A stretch of DNA of 64,000 bases from Maribellus sp. CM-23 (GCF_021354595.1 NZ_JADWYJ010000001.1:163446-227445), one strand, 5' to 3'; counted from the stretch's first letter, positions 8,377-18,107 are shown. The notes: generated from the letters alone by a model not told the origin. Translations and numbers: made by a program.

Positions 8377-11300
8377 TTAGAATGTAGCATTAACACCCAT
8401 CATGAATATTCTCGCCTGCGGGTAAAATCCCTGGTCGATTCCCATAAATTTCGGATCGGAAGAACCAATTTCCGGGTCTAAGCCGGAATAGTCGGTGATG
8501 GTAAACAAGTTCTGACCACCCACCCACACACGTATACTGTGGTTGTTCAGCGCCTTAAGAACAGTTTTAGGAATCGTATAACCTATTTGAACGTTTTTTA
8601 AACGTATGTAAGAGCCATCCTCCACATACCAATCCGACATTTGAAGATTTTGTCGTGAATTGGCGCTAATTGCAAATTGAGTGTTCGAAGTTCCAGGTCC
8701 ATTCCATGCAATATCAAGCATATCATCCGGGGCGTTGTACCAACCGGCTCCCGAGCGAATATCGTATTTCAGGATATTCAGGATGTCATTTCCAACTGAT
8801 CCCTGGAAGAACAAGGATACGTCAAAACCCTTATAATCGGCAGCAAGCGTAAAACCGTAGGTAAAATCAGGAAATGGGTTTCCAACCATCACGCGGTCGG
8901 CATCATTCAATACGCCATCAGGTCCTTTAACAATATTTCCATCTGCGTCCACGCCATTCAGGTCCTGGAATTTCAGGTCACCAGGTTGAGCGGTAGGCTG
9001 AATCAACTCCCCTTCGTTATTGGCATAGGCATCAATTTCGGCTTGTGTCTGGAAAATTCCATCTGTTTTCCATCCGTAGAAATAACCAATTGGCATACCT
9101 ACCTCTGTCCGGGTATGTGTCATATTTCCGAGGTGAGTGGATCCGTTAATTGGTTCGCCGCCACCCAAACTAATCACCTTGTTTTTAAAGGTAAACAAGT
9201 TGGCATCAATCGAGAAGTTGAAATCGCGGATTGACTCCTTGAATCCAAGTTCCAGTTCAAGCCCTTTGTTTTCAATACTACCGGCATTGGTCCAAGGCGT
9301 ATTCGGATAGCCGAACGAACTCGGAAGTGGTACCTGAACCAACATGTCGTCGGTTGTTTTTACAAAGTAATCTGCGGTTACGGTAAATCTGCTATCAAAA
9401 AGGGCAAGATCTACTCCTATATCAATCTGACGGGTAGTTTCCCATTTGATGTTTGGATTACCCACACTGTTACGGCCTCCACTCAGGTAGGGCATACGCG
9501 GATTTCCAAATGTGTAATAACCACCGTTTCCGAAGGTTGACAAGTAGGCACCACTGCCAATATTGTGGTTACCAATTTCGCCGGCACCAAAACGCAGTTT
9601 ACCCATATCCAGGAATTCGTATTTATCCATGAATCCTTCTTCGCTGAAAACCCAGCCTAAAGAGAAGGAAGGAAATACCCCCCAACGGTTACCTTCGGCA
9701 AAATTTGAAGAGCCATCACGGCGAATGTTGAAGGTAAACAGGTAACGGTCGCGATACGTATAGAACAAGCGTCCGAAATAAGAATTCATCGAACTTGTTA
9801 CATCATAACCGTCTGCCGCCGGATTCTTCGACGCTGCATTGATGATACGCTGGTCTTCATCGTTATTAATCGTTCCCTGTTTTGAAGCTCCGGTTTCTTC
9901 GTACTTATTTTCTTCGGCCGAAGTACCAACCATGGCCAATACCCGGTGAGCTTCAAAGGTCTTATCGAAAGTCAAGGTGTTGTCCCACACCCAATAGTTC
10001 GTACTGTAATACCTGCGTCCAACCGTGGCATCCGTTGCATTTTGGTCTCCATCGAGATAGTACTTGGGCGTGAAACCTTTGGATAAGCCGCGGTGCAGGT
10101 CCAAACCAAAGTTGGAACGGAACTTCAGCCATGGGGTCAGGTTTAAGTCACCTGTCAAACCACTTTTTACGCTGATTCCTTCCCAAACATTCAGGCCCAT
10201 TAACTCAACCTGAGCCACCGGGTTGGGCTTGTTTGAGTAAAGTACACCTGCATATTGTGAAAACTCGTTACTGGGTTCGTAACCTGTCATTAATTTTGAT
10301 TGCAGAAAAGAGGGCACATCCACCAGGTTGTTCCGGTAAACCGGGGTAATCGGGTCAGCAGTCATGGCTGAAAAGATGGTTCCGTTGTAAGGGTTGCTTT
10401 CGCTTACGTTACGTCGGTTTTCATAAATAATACCCACATTCGCCGACATTTTAAACCACTTGGCCAAATCTGCATTCAAGGTGTTTCTCCAGGATATCCG
10501 CTCATAGTCAGAAGCCTTTACAATACCATCCTGCGACATGTAGCCCAAACTGGAATGGTACCTCAGCTTTTCCAAACCACCCGACAAGGCTACGTTGTAA
10601 CTTTGCATGGGTGCATTTTTATGCATAATCTCTTTCCACCAGTCAGTTCCTTCCCTGCTTCCTGTATTCTTTTCAAGAAACTGAAGAATCTGTTCGCGCT
10701 TTTCAGGTGTCGAAAAGTCATCCAGCAGCGCTTGTCCTGTAGCTGTGTACGCACGGTTTTTAAATTCCATAAACTCTTCAGCATTCAGCATATGATACCT
10801 TTTCTCCGGGTTCTGGAAACCGATGAACATATCAAAAGAGACACTGGATTTGTAGTCTTTGCCCGAACTTCCTTTTTTGGTGGTTACCATGATCACGCCG
10901 TTAGCGGCTCTGGCACCGTAAATAGAAGTGGCCGAAGCATCCTTCAAAATTTCAATCGACTGAATATCGTTCGGATTCAACCATCCGATGTTGGACTGAG
11001 GTAAGCCGTCCACCACAAAAAGCGGATCGTTGTTGTTAACGGTTCCAACCCCGCGAATACGAACAGCTCCCATAGAACCCGGGCTACCGCTGGTAGAAGT
11101 TACCATCACCCCGGCCGAACGTCCCTGAAGCGCATCGGCTGCAGTACGTACAGCTACATTTTTAAGGTCGTCACCTTCCACCTGGCTCACACTACCGGTC
11201 AGGTCACTTTTTTTCATGGTGCCGTAACCAACAGCCACCACTTCTTCAATACCAATGGCGTCTTCAACCAAACGAACATTGATACTGCTTTGTCCTGCCA

Positions 11301-11883
11301 CAGCTACTTCCTGTGTTTTCATTCCTACAAACGAGAAAAGAAGAACGGCATCATCGGGCACATCTATTAACTGAAAATTACCATCTCTGTCGGTAACAGC
11401 TCCCTGTGCAGTTCCTTTTACAACCACAGTGGCTCCGGGAAGCGGGGCTCCTGTGCTATCGCTCACCTTTCCGGTGACTCCTTTCTGCTGCTCCGCCTTT
11501 GAATCGGAATTCCGTTCATTGGGGGTATCAACTTTCTTGATTACGATGTAACGATCCACTACTTCATAGCCTAAGCCCAAATCTGTCAGCACATCGCTTA
11601 GCACTTGCTTGATTTCCTTGTCTCTTACATGTACATGTTCTACCATGTAATTGTCCAGATCCAAATTGAAGTAGAAATAATAATCCGACTGCTTTTCGAT
11701 CTCATTCAAAACATCCATCAAGCGGGTTTTTGTCAAATCGAGCGTTAGTTTTGATGACTGCGAAAATGATTTCGCCTGAGCCCCGAAAACAAACGCAAAG
11801 AACAGAAAAATAGCCAATCGCATAATCAAAAATAATTTACTCCATAGCCTGCCAGGGCTATGAATTGTTCGTTTTTTTTTCAT
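8377..11883 (-). CDS. SusC/RagA TonB-dependent transporter with STN signalling domain (pair 1)
   Basis: 1168 residues. Order of parts: signal peptide (about 1-37), STN domain (about 48-117, ending RYIVIKK), carboxypeptidase-regulatory-like domain (about 136-208, GKVSDSTGAPLPGA), TonB-box/plug start (EEVVAVGYGTMKKSDLTGSV), plug with the conserved SIEILKDASATSIYGARAANGVIMV segment in two stretches, then the 22-strand barrel ending in an aromatic-terminated strand (MGVNATF). The STN domain is the part that contacts a FecR anti-sigma factor, and a FecR/sigma pair lies directly upstream, so this transporter probably reports ligand uptake to the sigma factor. It is the only one of the four SusC proteins here with STN. 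Confidence 0.96.
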   Translation of the reverse strand: MKKKRTIHSPGRLWSKLFLIMRLAIFLFFAFVFGAQAKSFSQSSKLTLDLTKTRLMDVLNEIEKQSDYYFYFNLDLDNYMVEHVHVRDKEIKQVLSDVLTDLGLGYEVVDRYIVIKKVDTPNERNSDSKAEQQKGVTGKVSDSTGAPLPGATVVVKGTAQGAVTDRDGNFQLIDVPDDAVLLFSFVGMKTQEVAVAGQSSINVRLVEDAIGIEEVVAVGYGTMKKSDLTGSVSQVEGDDLKNVAVRTAADALQGRSAGVMVTSTSGSPGSMGAVRIRGVGTVNNNDPLFVVDGLPQSNIGWLNPNDIQSIEILKDASATSIYGARAANGVIMVTTKKGSSGKDYKSSVSFDMFIGFQNPEKRYHMLNAEEFMEFKNRAYTATGQALLDDFSTPEKREQILQFLEKNTGSREGTDWWKEIMHKNAPMQSYNVALSGGLEKLRYHSSLGYMSQDGIVKASDYERISWRNTLNADLAKWFKMSANVGIIYENRRNVSESNPYNGTIFSAMTADPITPVYRNNLVDVPSFLQSKLMTGYEPSNEFSQYAGVLYSNKPNPVAQVELMGLNVWEGISVKSGLTGDLNLTPWLKFRSNFGLDLHRGLSKGFTPKYYLDGDQNATDATVGRRYYSTNYWVWDNTLTFDKTFEAHRVLAMVGTSAEENKYEETGASKQGTINNDEDQRIINAASKNPAADGYDVTSSMNSYFGRLFYTYRDRYLFTFNIRRDGSSNFAEGNRWGVFPSFSLGWVFSEEGFMDKYEFLDMGKLRFGAGEIGNHNIGSGAYLSTFGNGGYYTFGNPRMPYLSGGRNSVGNPNIKWETTRQIDIGVDLALFDSRFTVTADYFVKTTDDMLVQVPLPSSFGYPNTPWTNAGSIENKGLELELGFKESIRDFNFSIDANLFTFKNKVISLGGGEPINGSTHLGNMTHTRTEVGMPIGYFYGWKTDGIFQTQAEIDAYANNEGELIQPTAQPGDLKFQDLNGVDADGNIVKGPDGVLNDADRVMVGNPFPDFTYGFTLAADYKGFDVSLFFQGSVGNDILNILKYDIRSGAGWYNAPDDMLDIAWNGPGTSNTQFAISANSRQNLQMSDWYVEDGSYIRLKNVQIGYTIPKTVLKALNNHSIRVWVGGQNLFTITDYSGLDPEIGSSDPKFMGIDQGFYPQARIFMMGVNATF

Positions 11884-11913
11884 AGTTTTGAAACGGATTT
11901 AAATTAATTAATT

Positions 11914-11929
11914 AGCCGCGTCAACGGCT
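11914..11929 (-). promoter_or_regulatory. Short inverted repeat in the susC-1 leader
   Basis: AGCCG and CGGCT arms around a 6-nt loop, 30 nt before the SusC-1 start codon, followed on the minus strand by TAATTAATTAATTT. It is too short to call; it could be a leader hairpin or a weak second terminator behind the one at 11948-11975. Confidence 0.35.
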
Positions 11930-11947
11930 TTTGAATTGGTTTTAAAA

Positions 11948-11975
11948 GATGGGAGTACTGGTGGGTACTCCCATC
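11948..11975 (-). terminator. Strong hairpin terminator after fecR
   Basis: Perfect 11-bp arms GATGGGAGTAC/GTACTCCCATC with a 6-nt loop, flanked by AAAA and TTTTTT, so it could work in both directions. It separates the sigma/anti-sigma unit from SusC-1, whose ATG is 64 nt further on. Confidence 0.8.
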
Positions 11976-12021
11976 CTTTTTTAAGTTTACTTCATTTAGG
12001 TTTTGTCATATAAAATCAGTT

Positions 12022-13059
12022 TTAGTTATTTTTCTTTACGATGTAGATTATATTCTTCTGATTGATTCTATTTTCTGTGACAAAGTCGATTTGGTCACTC
12101 ATGATACTCAGCGACTTAAGCACCTGGCTCACGGGTTTGTATTTCAAGAAAGTTCCTGAGAATTCGAGTTTTTTAAGCGATTCATCCTTGAACTGGATTT
12201 CGACATTGTACCACCGCTCCATCTTTTTGGCAATCTCTTCCAACGGTTCTTTGCGAAAAACAATTTTCCCATCTTTCCAGGATGTGTAGAATTCGGTATC
12301 TACCTCTGTCAGCTTTTCAATTTTTCCGTTATGAATACTAACACTTTGCCCGGGCACCATCTTTTGTGTTTGTTTTTCCTGATTGGCATGTAACAGCACC
12401 TTTCCTTCAACCAGGGTTACACTCGAATAGCTGTCGGTAGCATAGGCATCTATATTAAACGAAGTTCCCAAAACCTCAACAGCAAAAGAAGGAGCATTAA
12501 CCACGAAAGGCTTTTTAGGGTTATGGGCCACTTCCATAAAAGCTTCCCCATCTATAAAAACCTCTCTTTTTTCCAGATCGAATGAAGTCGGATACTTAAA
12601 AACAGAGCCTGAATTCAGCCACACCACCGACCCGTCGGGAAGTTGGATCTGGCTCATTTGTCCCGGCGGAACAGTCACCTCCGAATAACTTGTCTCCTGT
12701 TTTTTCCCGGGAATAATTGAGTGTAGCAAAGCTCCGGTAATCAGCGCCAGTAAAAGCACTGCCGCTTTCATCCAAACCTGGCGGTTGAAACGTTGCAGAA
12801 GGGAATCTTTCCGGCCTAAACGATAATCTAAGCGAAGTTTGGCCTCTTTTTTATCAAAACGGTCCCAGCTAAAAACCTGCTTTAAATGCTCATTGGTCTG
12901 CCTCGCCCATTGAATGTCTTTATCCTCCGGTGTATCTTGTTGTTCATTCGTATGATTTTGAGACCCATCCCCCTGAAAAACTCTTTCAACTATGCGGTCC
13001 CAATATGTATCGTTGTTATTCACCTTGTTCATTTTCACCATTGACGCCAAAGAATGCAT
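12022..13059 (-). CDS. FecR family anti-sigma factor
   Basis: 345 residues. A charged cytoplasmic N-terminal region (1-95) precedes one transmembrane helix (about 97-116, MKAAVLLLALITGALLHSII). Then come the periplasmic FecR domain (about 130-230, LPDGSVVWLNSGS, FIDGEAFMEV, VLGTSFNI, LVEGKV) and a C-terminal DUF4974/STN-like domain (about 265-340). It holds its ECF sigma factor inactive and releases it when the STN domain of a loaded SusC touches its periplasmic part. The partner sigma gene is 129-170 nt upstream and the partner SusC is downstream. In-frame ATGs at 13041 and 13032 are alternative starts. Confidence 0.95.
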   Translation of the reverse strand: MHSLASMVKMNKVNNNDTYWDRIVERVFQGDGSQNHTNEQQDTPEDKDIQWARQTNEHLKQVFSWDRFDKKEAKLRLDYRLGRKDSLLQRFNRQVWMKAAVLLLALITGALLHSIIPGKKQETSYSEVTVPPGQMSQIQLPDGSVVWLNSGSVFKYPTSFDLEKREVFIDGEAFMEVAHNPKKPFVVNAPSFAVEVLGTSFNIDAYATDSYSSVTLVEGKVLLHANQEKQTQKMVPGQSVSIHNGKIEKLTEVDTEFYTSWKDGKIVFRKEPLEEIAKKMERWYNVEIQFKDESLKKLEFSGTFLKYKPVSQVLKSLSIMSDQIDFVTENRINQKNIIYIVKKNN

Positions 13060-13188
13060 TTAGGGTGACAGCAAATTGAATCTTTTTTTCACTTTTCATA
13101 AAAAAAAGACACAAGGCTTTTGCAACCTTCACTTTCAAATAAAAAATTCTGACAAGAAACTCCTCACAACCAAAGGATTGATGTTTCG

Positions 13189-13758
13189 CTATTTGAGATG
13201 ATGAACTTCCAGCGAAAGGAGAAAGAAAATAAACTGATCCGGAACATTCAGTTCCTCTTTTAAAAACCGGTACGAGCGGGATATTTGGGTTTTAACGGTA
13301 TTCACCGAGATTCCCAGCTCTTCAGCCACCTGAGGGTACGACTTTCCTTCGTAAACCGTCATTTTCAGAATTTGTCTGCGCTTTTCGGGGAGTTTATTGA
13401 TCGCCACATACAGGCGATTCAGTACTGACATCTCTTCCAACGGATTGTTTGACTCTTCATTACCTAACGACAAGCCCTCCAATTCGGCAAACTGTACCTT
13501 GTTTTTGCGCTGGTAGCTGATTGCAGCGTTCTTCACAACCGTAAGTAAATAATTATAAAGAGACGACTTGATGACTATTGACTGGCGTTTTTCCCAAACC
13601 TCTACAAAGCACTCAATGACAATATCTTCTACAACATGGTTGTTTTTTATATACGATGAAATAAATCCACATAAAGGTTGATAGTATAAATCAAACATTC
13701 TCTCAAATGTTGCTTTATCTCCTTCCTTTATTTTATTCCAATCGATTAAACCTGCCAT
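13189..13758 (-). CDS. ECF-type RNA polymerase sigma factor
   Basis: About 189 residues with sigma region 2 (FDLYYQPLCGFISSYI, then EDIVIECFVEVWE) and region 4 (LPEKRRQILKMTVYEGKSY, then a helix-turn-helix AEELGISVNTVKTQISRS). It is the Bacteroidota sigma-70 type that pairs with FecR. The longer reading frame opens with TTG at 13767; I prefer the ATG at 13758. It is expected to drive the adjacent SusC-1/SusD-1 operon. A plausible own promoter lies at 13830-13861. It is the only DNA-binding regulator visible in the 64 kb. Confidence 0.95.
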   Translation of the reverse strand: MAGLIDWNKIKEGDKATFERMFDLYYQPLCGFISSYIKNNHVVEDIVIECFVEVWEKRQSIVIKSSLYNYLLTVVKNAAISYQRKNKVQFAELEGLSLGNEESNNPLEEMSVLNRLYVAINKLPEKRRQILKMTVYEGKSYPQVAEELGISVNTVKTQISRSYRFLKEELNVPDQFIFFLLSLEVHHLK

Positions 13759-13829
13759 GACCCGCAAAAGAATGAAGCCAATAAAAATAGAAATTAATTA
13801 AAACAAAGTTCTCATTTTGGCTTAAAGTA

Positions 13830-13861
13830 CAAAAGTAAAGATCAGTAATCAGAAATAACAA
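13830..13861 (-). promoter_or_regulatory. Bacteroidota-type promoter for the sigma factor gene
   Basis: On the minus strand a TTG (13861-13859) is followed after 21 nt by TACTTTTG (13837-13830), which matches the Bacteroidota -33/-7 consensus TTG-N19-21-TAnnTTTG. The predicted transcription start near 13824 would leave a leader of about 65 nt. Confidence 0.55.
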
Positions 13862-13973
13862 GGGTTAAACTAAAAGCAATAAAAAAAACAGTCTCCCGAA
13901 TAAACAGAAGACCGTTTTGTGCTAAACCCTTTTTTTATCTATTTGCATCGATTACCGGAAAAGCCGGCAACCG

Positions 13974-15164
13974 TTATTTTATCTTACCGGCATCCACTAC
14001 CAGGTGCTTGATCGACTTTTCCCTTTCTCCCGTGCGCGAAGAATAGGTGATGTGCAACATTCCGTCTGAAGTTTGAATCAAACAGGGATAAGAATAGCTT
14101 CCGCCGCTCTCTTTTGCATCGCTTTCGAGGTATTCTTTCCATTTCCAGGTTTCACCTTCGTCGTCAGAAAGCATCAACACCACGCGGTAGCGCCCGTCGT
14201 TAATATCATTGCCCACAAAGGCCCAGCGTCCATCGGCCAGGGTGAGCAGTTCCACACTTGCTGTGTTCGGAATATCCGTTTTTACAGAATAGGTCCAACT
14301 TTCGCCATTGTCGTGCGAAATGCTTTTGTGGACACGTGCCGGTGCGTCGCCGCTGTCGCGCATGTAGGCCACAATATCACCGTTTTTGCGCTGTGCCAGC
14401 GCCGGCTGAATGGGGCCACGTCCTACAATGGGTTTCGAAGGGCGCCAGGTTTCACCGTCGTCATCAGAAATGGCACACAACGAAAGGTTGTACCCATCCG
14501 AATAAAGAGGCAGAACAATCCGTCCGCTTTCAAGAATAAGCGGTTTGATACGCGTCATCCATCCAATGCTGCGGTTCACTGTATTTTTGCTCGCTTCCAT
14601 GATCAGGTTGTCGTACTTTGGAGCATACCCTGCCCATCCGTTTTGAAGCGGAGGCATTTCCTGAAACTTTTGGCTCAACTCCTGCACAAACTCCTCTCCG
14701 GGTTTTAACAGAATATTGTCCTGCCACTGCCATTTAGGTGCTCCGGGCTGGTGGTAATCGCTGGTGGTACGTGTACGTAAAATGGAGCCTTCCCACTGGT
14801 TTCCCTGCACAGCTATCCACACCAGAAAAAGCTTGTTTTTACTGTTCTGAAAAAGTACCGGGTTACAATCGGGCAAACCGGGCGTATCGGCCATCAGGAA
14901 AGGAGCACTCCATTGCTTCTTCCCTTTTTCGAGCCGGGCTCCCATGATGCGAACATCATCAGATTTACGTTCCCCACTTCCCTGAAACCAGCAGGCCAGC
15001 AAATCGCCGTTGGGCAACGCCACCAGGCTGCTACCGTGACTGTGTTCGTGCTGTGGAGTAAATATAAGCTCCTCCTTTACAATGGATTGATGACTGTTTT
15101 TGGGTTGTGCCATTACTCCGCCGGTCAGCAGCAGCAGCACAGCAATGATTAGTTTATTCTTCAT
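13974..15164 (-). CDS. Secreted sialidase-fold (BNR/Asp-box) protein
   Basis: 396 residues with a signal peptide (MKNKLIIAVLLLLTGGVMA). The six-bladed propeller of the sialidase superfamily (BNR_2 type) is shown by SSLVALPNGDLLACWF near the N-terminus and by Asp boxes SDDDGETW, SHDNGESW and SDDEGETW. A canonical GH33 FRIP arginine motif is not evident near the start, so true sialidase activity is uncertain; relatives include neuraminidases, other glycosidases and uncharacterised PUL proteins. Its start lies 3 nt from the stop of the upstream phosphoesterase gene, so it is the last gene of a three-gene unit with two phosphoesterases. Confidence 0.85.
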   Translation of the reverse strand: MKNKLIIAVLLLLTGGVMAQPKNSHQSIVKEELIFTPQHEHSHGSSLVALPNGDLLACWFQGSGERKSDDVRIMGARLEKGKKQWSAPFLMADTPGLPDCNPVLFQNSKNKLFLVWIAVQGNQWEGSILRTRTTSDYHQPGAPKWQWQDNILLKPGEEFVQELSQKFQEMPPLQNGWAGYAPKYDNLIMEASKNTVNRSIGWMTRIKPLILESGRIVLPLYSDGYNLSLCAISDDDGETWRPSKPIVGRGPIQPALAQRKNGDIVAYMRDSGDAPARVHKSISHDNGESWTYSVKTDIPNTASVELLTLADGRWAFVGNDINDGRYRVVLMLSDDEGETWKWKEYLESDAKESGGSYSYPCLIQTSDGMLHITYSSRTGEREKSIKHLVVDAGKIK

Positions 15165-15167
15165 GGT

Positions 15168-16163
15168 TTATTGATTTTCAGTATTGGAGAAAGATGCAGG
15201 CCACGAGCATGCGAGTTCTTTTTTCCCGTTCATGTCTCTTATCCAGGTATCAAAACTGCGTTTTCCTTCTTTGATAACAATAACACGGCCTCCCGCCAAA
15301 GGATCTTCTTCCCCTTTCATTTTTTTGGAAACACGGCCATAAGCCAACGCAATGCCATAATGTACGCCAATGTAGTCATTAATATGGTCGTGCCCTACAA
15401 AGGTTCCCATTACATCGCCGCTTTCGAGCATGGCAGCAAACATTCCGGTGTTGATCTCGGGGCTGCATTCATCCTCGTTTTTCACACCAAGCGGCGGATT
15501 GTCTTTGTTCTCCCAGGCAGCGGTGTATTCGGGCAGCGGAATATGAAAAAATGCCAGTGCAGGATAGGGATTTCCTCCGTTGGAACGGGTAAATTGCCGG
15601 CTTTTTTCGCGGTACCAGCCCACCTGATTGTAGGTAAACCACCCCCACCCGCCTACCAGCGGTTGAAGGGTGCTGTACGAGTTAGAATCCATAAAATACA
15701 GCAATGCCTCCGTTTTATCGTTCCCCAGTGTCAACACAAAATTTGAGTTCCCATCGGTTTCGTGCTGATCATTGTTCAAACAAAGCTTTCGCTGTTGAAT
15801 AAAGTCGGCCAGGGCTTCACGTTTCATACCGTGCTCGGCATCGTGGTTCCCAAGTACAACGGTCCAGGGAACACCCGCTTCCACAAAAAGCTTTTCAAAA
15901 AGCAGGTAGCCTTCCCTTGGGTCACTTCCGGTTATAATATCGCCGGTTAATACTACCAAATCCGGTTTTTCGATCCCGACGATCTTTTTCACCCGGTCGA
16001 AAACATCGCGGTTGGATTCTTTTTCGAGGTTGATGTGTGTATCCGTAAACTGTACAATCTTAAACTCGCCCGAGTCAGAAAAATCCAGATCGGGTTTGTT
16101 TTGTGCCCCGGCCCAAAAAGCCAGCAGCAAAAGCAGCAAAGAGCTAAGAAAACGAGAAGTCAT
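15168..16163 (-). CDS. Secreted calcineurin-like metallophosphoesterase
   Basis: 331 residues with a signal peptide (MTSRFLSSLLLLLLAFWAGA). Full dimetal phosphoesterase motif set: QFTDTHIN (Asp, His), LTGDII (Asp), LGNHDAEHG (Asn, His), FFHIPLPEY (His) and FVGHDHIND (His-x-His). This plan is close to plant purple acid phosphatase 29-type proteins and their bacterial homologues. It hydrolyses a phosphate mono- or diester outside the cytoplasm. It is tightly packed (3-nt gaps) between another phosphoesterase and the sialidase-fold gene. The natural substrate is unknown. Confidence 0.92.
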   Translation of the reverse strand: MTSRFLSSLLLLLLAFWAGAQNKPDLDFSDSGEFKIVQFTDTHINLEKESNRDVFDRVKKIVGIEKPDLVVLTGDIITGSDPREGYLLFEKLFVEAGVPWTVVLGNHDAEHGMKREALADFIQQRKLCLNNDQHETDGNSNFVLTLGNDKTEALLYFMDSNSYSTLQPLVGGWGWFTYNQVGWYREKSRQFTRSNGGNPYPALAFFHIPLPEYTAAWENKDNPPLGVKNEDECSPEINTGMFAAMLESGDVMGTFVGHDHINDYIGVHYGIALAYGRVSKKMKGEEDPLAGGRVIVIKEGKRSFDTWIRDMNGKKELACSWPASFSNTENQ

Positions 16164-16166
16164 GGT

Positions 16167-17969
16167 TTATTTTTTTAGGATCAGCGAATCGATTATTTCT
16201 CCTTCTGAGTTGACCGCCGAATACGAAAGCTCACGCGGGCCAAACTTCATGTACTGGAAGTACTGTCCGTCGGCTTTTTGCACTGCCGCATAAGGCTCGC
16301 TGGCAATTTCGCGGGTTCGCGACGGAATTCCGATGGAAATAACATACGCCGTTCCGTTGTTGTAAGAATCAACCACCTGACCGCCTTTCATGGGATTGGA
16401 ACGCATGTAATAGTGAATGTGCCCGCCAAAAACCATGTCAACATGGTATTTATCAAACAGCGGCCCCCAGAGTTTCTGGATGTTTAAATAGGGCTCTTCC
16501 CAATTGTAGGGCGGAAAATGAAACATGGCTAGTTTCCAGGTGGCAGTTGTATTTTTTAGCTGTTCCTCAATCCATCCGGTTTGCAACTCATCTTTCGAAG
16601 TAGCATCGATCATTAGGAACAGGGCATTTTTGTAGGAAAAAGAATAGGTATGTTCGGGAATGACACCATCGGGGCCATTTTTGGGGTAGCTGAATAATTG
16701 TTCGTACATATGTGCTCCCAGGCCGCTTCGGTTATCATGATTCCCCAATACGTTCATAAACGGACGCTGCGAAATAATATCGGCCGAATACTCAAACACA
16801 TCGTCCCACTGGTTGCGGTGCAGGCCGTCGCCCACCAGATCGCCGGCAACCGAAACAAATGATACATCGGGATGTTGCAGAAAAGCTTCATTCGCGAGCT
16901 TTCCCCATTGAGGTGAGTGATGAATATCGCCAAACCAAAGCCACGAAAATTCATCGTACGCAGTTTCGGTGCTAAATTGCTGCTTTTCGGTCCATTCCTT
17001 CTGCGGAACAATTCGGTATTCATAAGTGGTGCCAGGTTTTAATCCACTTAAATGAGCTGTAAAACGATGAACCAAGCGATCGTTCATCAGCAACAAATCG
17101 TCCAGTACATATTTCTCTGCTTCCACTTCGGTGATTGATTCGCTGCCTTTTTCCCGGTATTCAACTTTGCCTTGTGAAACATCCGTGTTGGTGCGCCACT
17201 GAATATCGATGGTGCTTGCGGGGTCGCTGCTCCAGGTAAGCATCACCTGGTCGGGTTGAATAGATGAAGGATAGTTGGTTGTTCGAAAAGCGTTCTCCAG
17301 GTGCGACTCGGTCCCGCGTCCCCGGATGGTTGTTAACAGCTTTTGTCCTTTCAATTTTTCGGGCACATTTTCCAGTACCAGTTCATCCCAGTCGTGGTAG
17401 GTAAACGCCCCGTTATCGAGTGTTCCCACGTATTGATTAGCCGGAAAAAAGTTACTCAATTTCAGCTCGTCGGTTTTATTTTGCGGTGCCACCGAAACAA
17501 AGTAGTGCATCGAATTATTCTCAAAACCATTGATCCCCAGGCCAACCGTTCCTGCGTCAAACGACTTTTGCCATACTTCGTAGGTAGTCATTTCGTTGTT
17601 CAGGGTCATCTTCGTTTTCGTAAACGCATCACTGATAAGCCAAAACGGAACGATCTCCTGTTTGGTATTCCGCATCACCGACACCACCACCGGAACATTT
17701 ACATCAAACATCCAGTGACGGGTTGCCAGCACCTCAAGCTCATCGTTGGCAAACAGTTTAAACGCCTCCCCATAGGTAATTGCAGCCAGTTCTTCCTGTG
17801 TTTTTTCTTCGTAAAGCCGACTGATCTTTTCGTTCATCAGATCTTTTACCATGCGTTTGTCAACCGGCTCCCGGTTGCAAGCAAACAAGGCCAGCACCAT
17901 CATCCCAATGGCGAGTACCTGTTTGTTGCATTGATTTAATGATCGGCTTACTTCGAATTTTTTATTCAT
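16167..17969 (-). CDS. Purple-acid-phosphatase-like lipoprotein (FnIII domain + metallophosphoesterase)
   Basis: About 600 residues. It has a short lipobox (LALFAC) and a long N-terminal extension of about 200 residues that I cannot place. A purple-acid-phosphatase N-terminal fibronectin-like domain follows (QVMLTWSSDPASTIDIQW ... GLKPGTTYEYRIVPQ), then the calcineurin-like catalytic domain: WFGDIHHS, VAGDLVGDG, LGNHDNRSG, MFHFPPYN, FGGHIHYY. The frame stays open to 18044, but ATGs at 17984 and 17969 give the expected short N-terminus before the lipobox; I use 17969. It leads the three-gene unit 17969-13974. Confidence 0.9.
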   Translation of the reverse strand: MNKKFEVSRSLNQCNKQVLAIGMMVLALFACNREPVDKRMVKDLMNEKISRLYEEKTQEELAAITYGEAFKLFANDELEVLATRHWMFDVNVPVVVSVMRNTKQEIVPFWLISDAFTKTKMTLNNEMTTYEVWQKSFDAGTVGLGINGFENNSMHYFVSVAPQNKTDELKLSNFFPANQYVGTLDNGAFTYHDWDELVLENVPEKLKGQKLLTTIRGRGTESHLENAFRTTNYPSSIQPDQVMLTWSSDPASTIDIQWRTNTDVSQGKVEYREKGSESITEVEAEKYVLDDLLLMNDRLVHRFTAHLSGLKPGTTYEYRIVPQKEWTEKQQFSTETAYDEFSWLWFGDIHHSPQWGKLANEAFLQHPDVSFVSVAGDLVGDGLHRNQWDDVFEYSADIISQRPFMNVLGNHDNRSGLGAHMYEQLFSYPKNGPDGVIPEHTYSFSYKNALFLMIDATSKDELQTGWIEEQLKNTTATWKLAMFHFPPYNWEEPYLNIQKLWGPLFDKYHVDMVFGGHIHYYMRSNPMKGGQVVDSYNNGTAYVISIGIPSRTREIASEPYAAVQKADGQYFQYMKFGPRELSYSAVNSEGEIIDSLILKK

Positions 17970-18107
17970 GCTGCTTCTTTTCATGGGCAAACGTTTCACT
18001 TTCACAATTGGCCTTGTATGCAAAGTAAGGAGACAGAAGCACACAAGGCTTCTGATATTTTATTCAAAAGCTATTGTTTATTGACATTTAGTACAAGAAC
18101 AAAAGTG

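Noticed and set aside
13758..13767. TTG start for the sigma factor at 13767
   Set aside because: An ATG three codons downstream is available and leaves sigma region 2 intact.
14073..14708. 211-codon open frame on the plus strand
   Set aside because: Antisense to the sialidase-fold gene; no signal peptide or motif.
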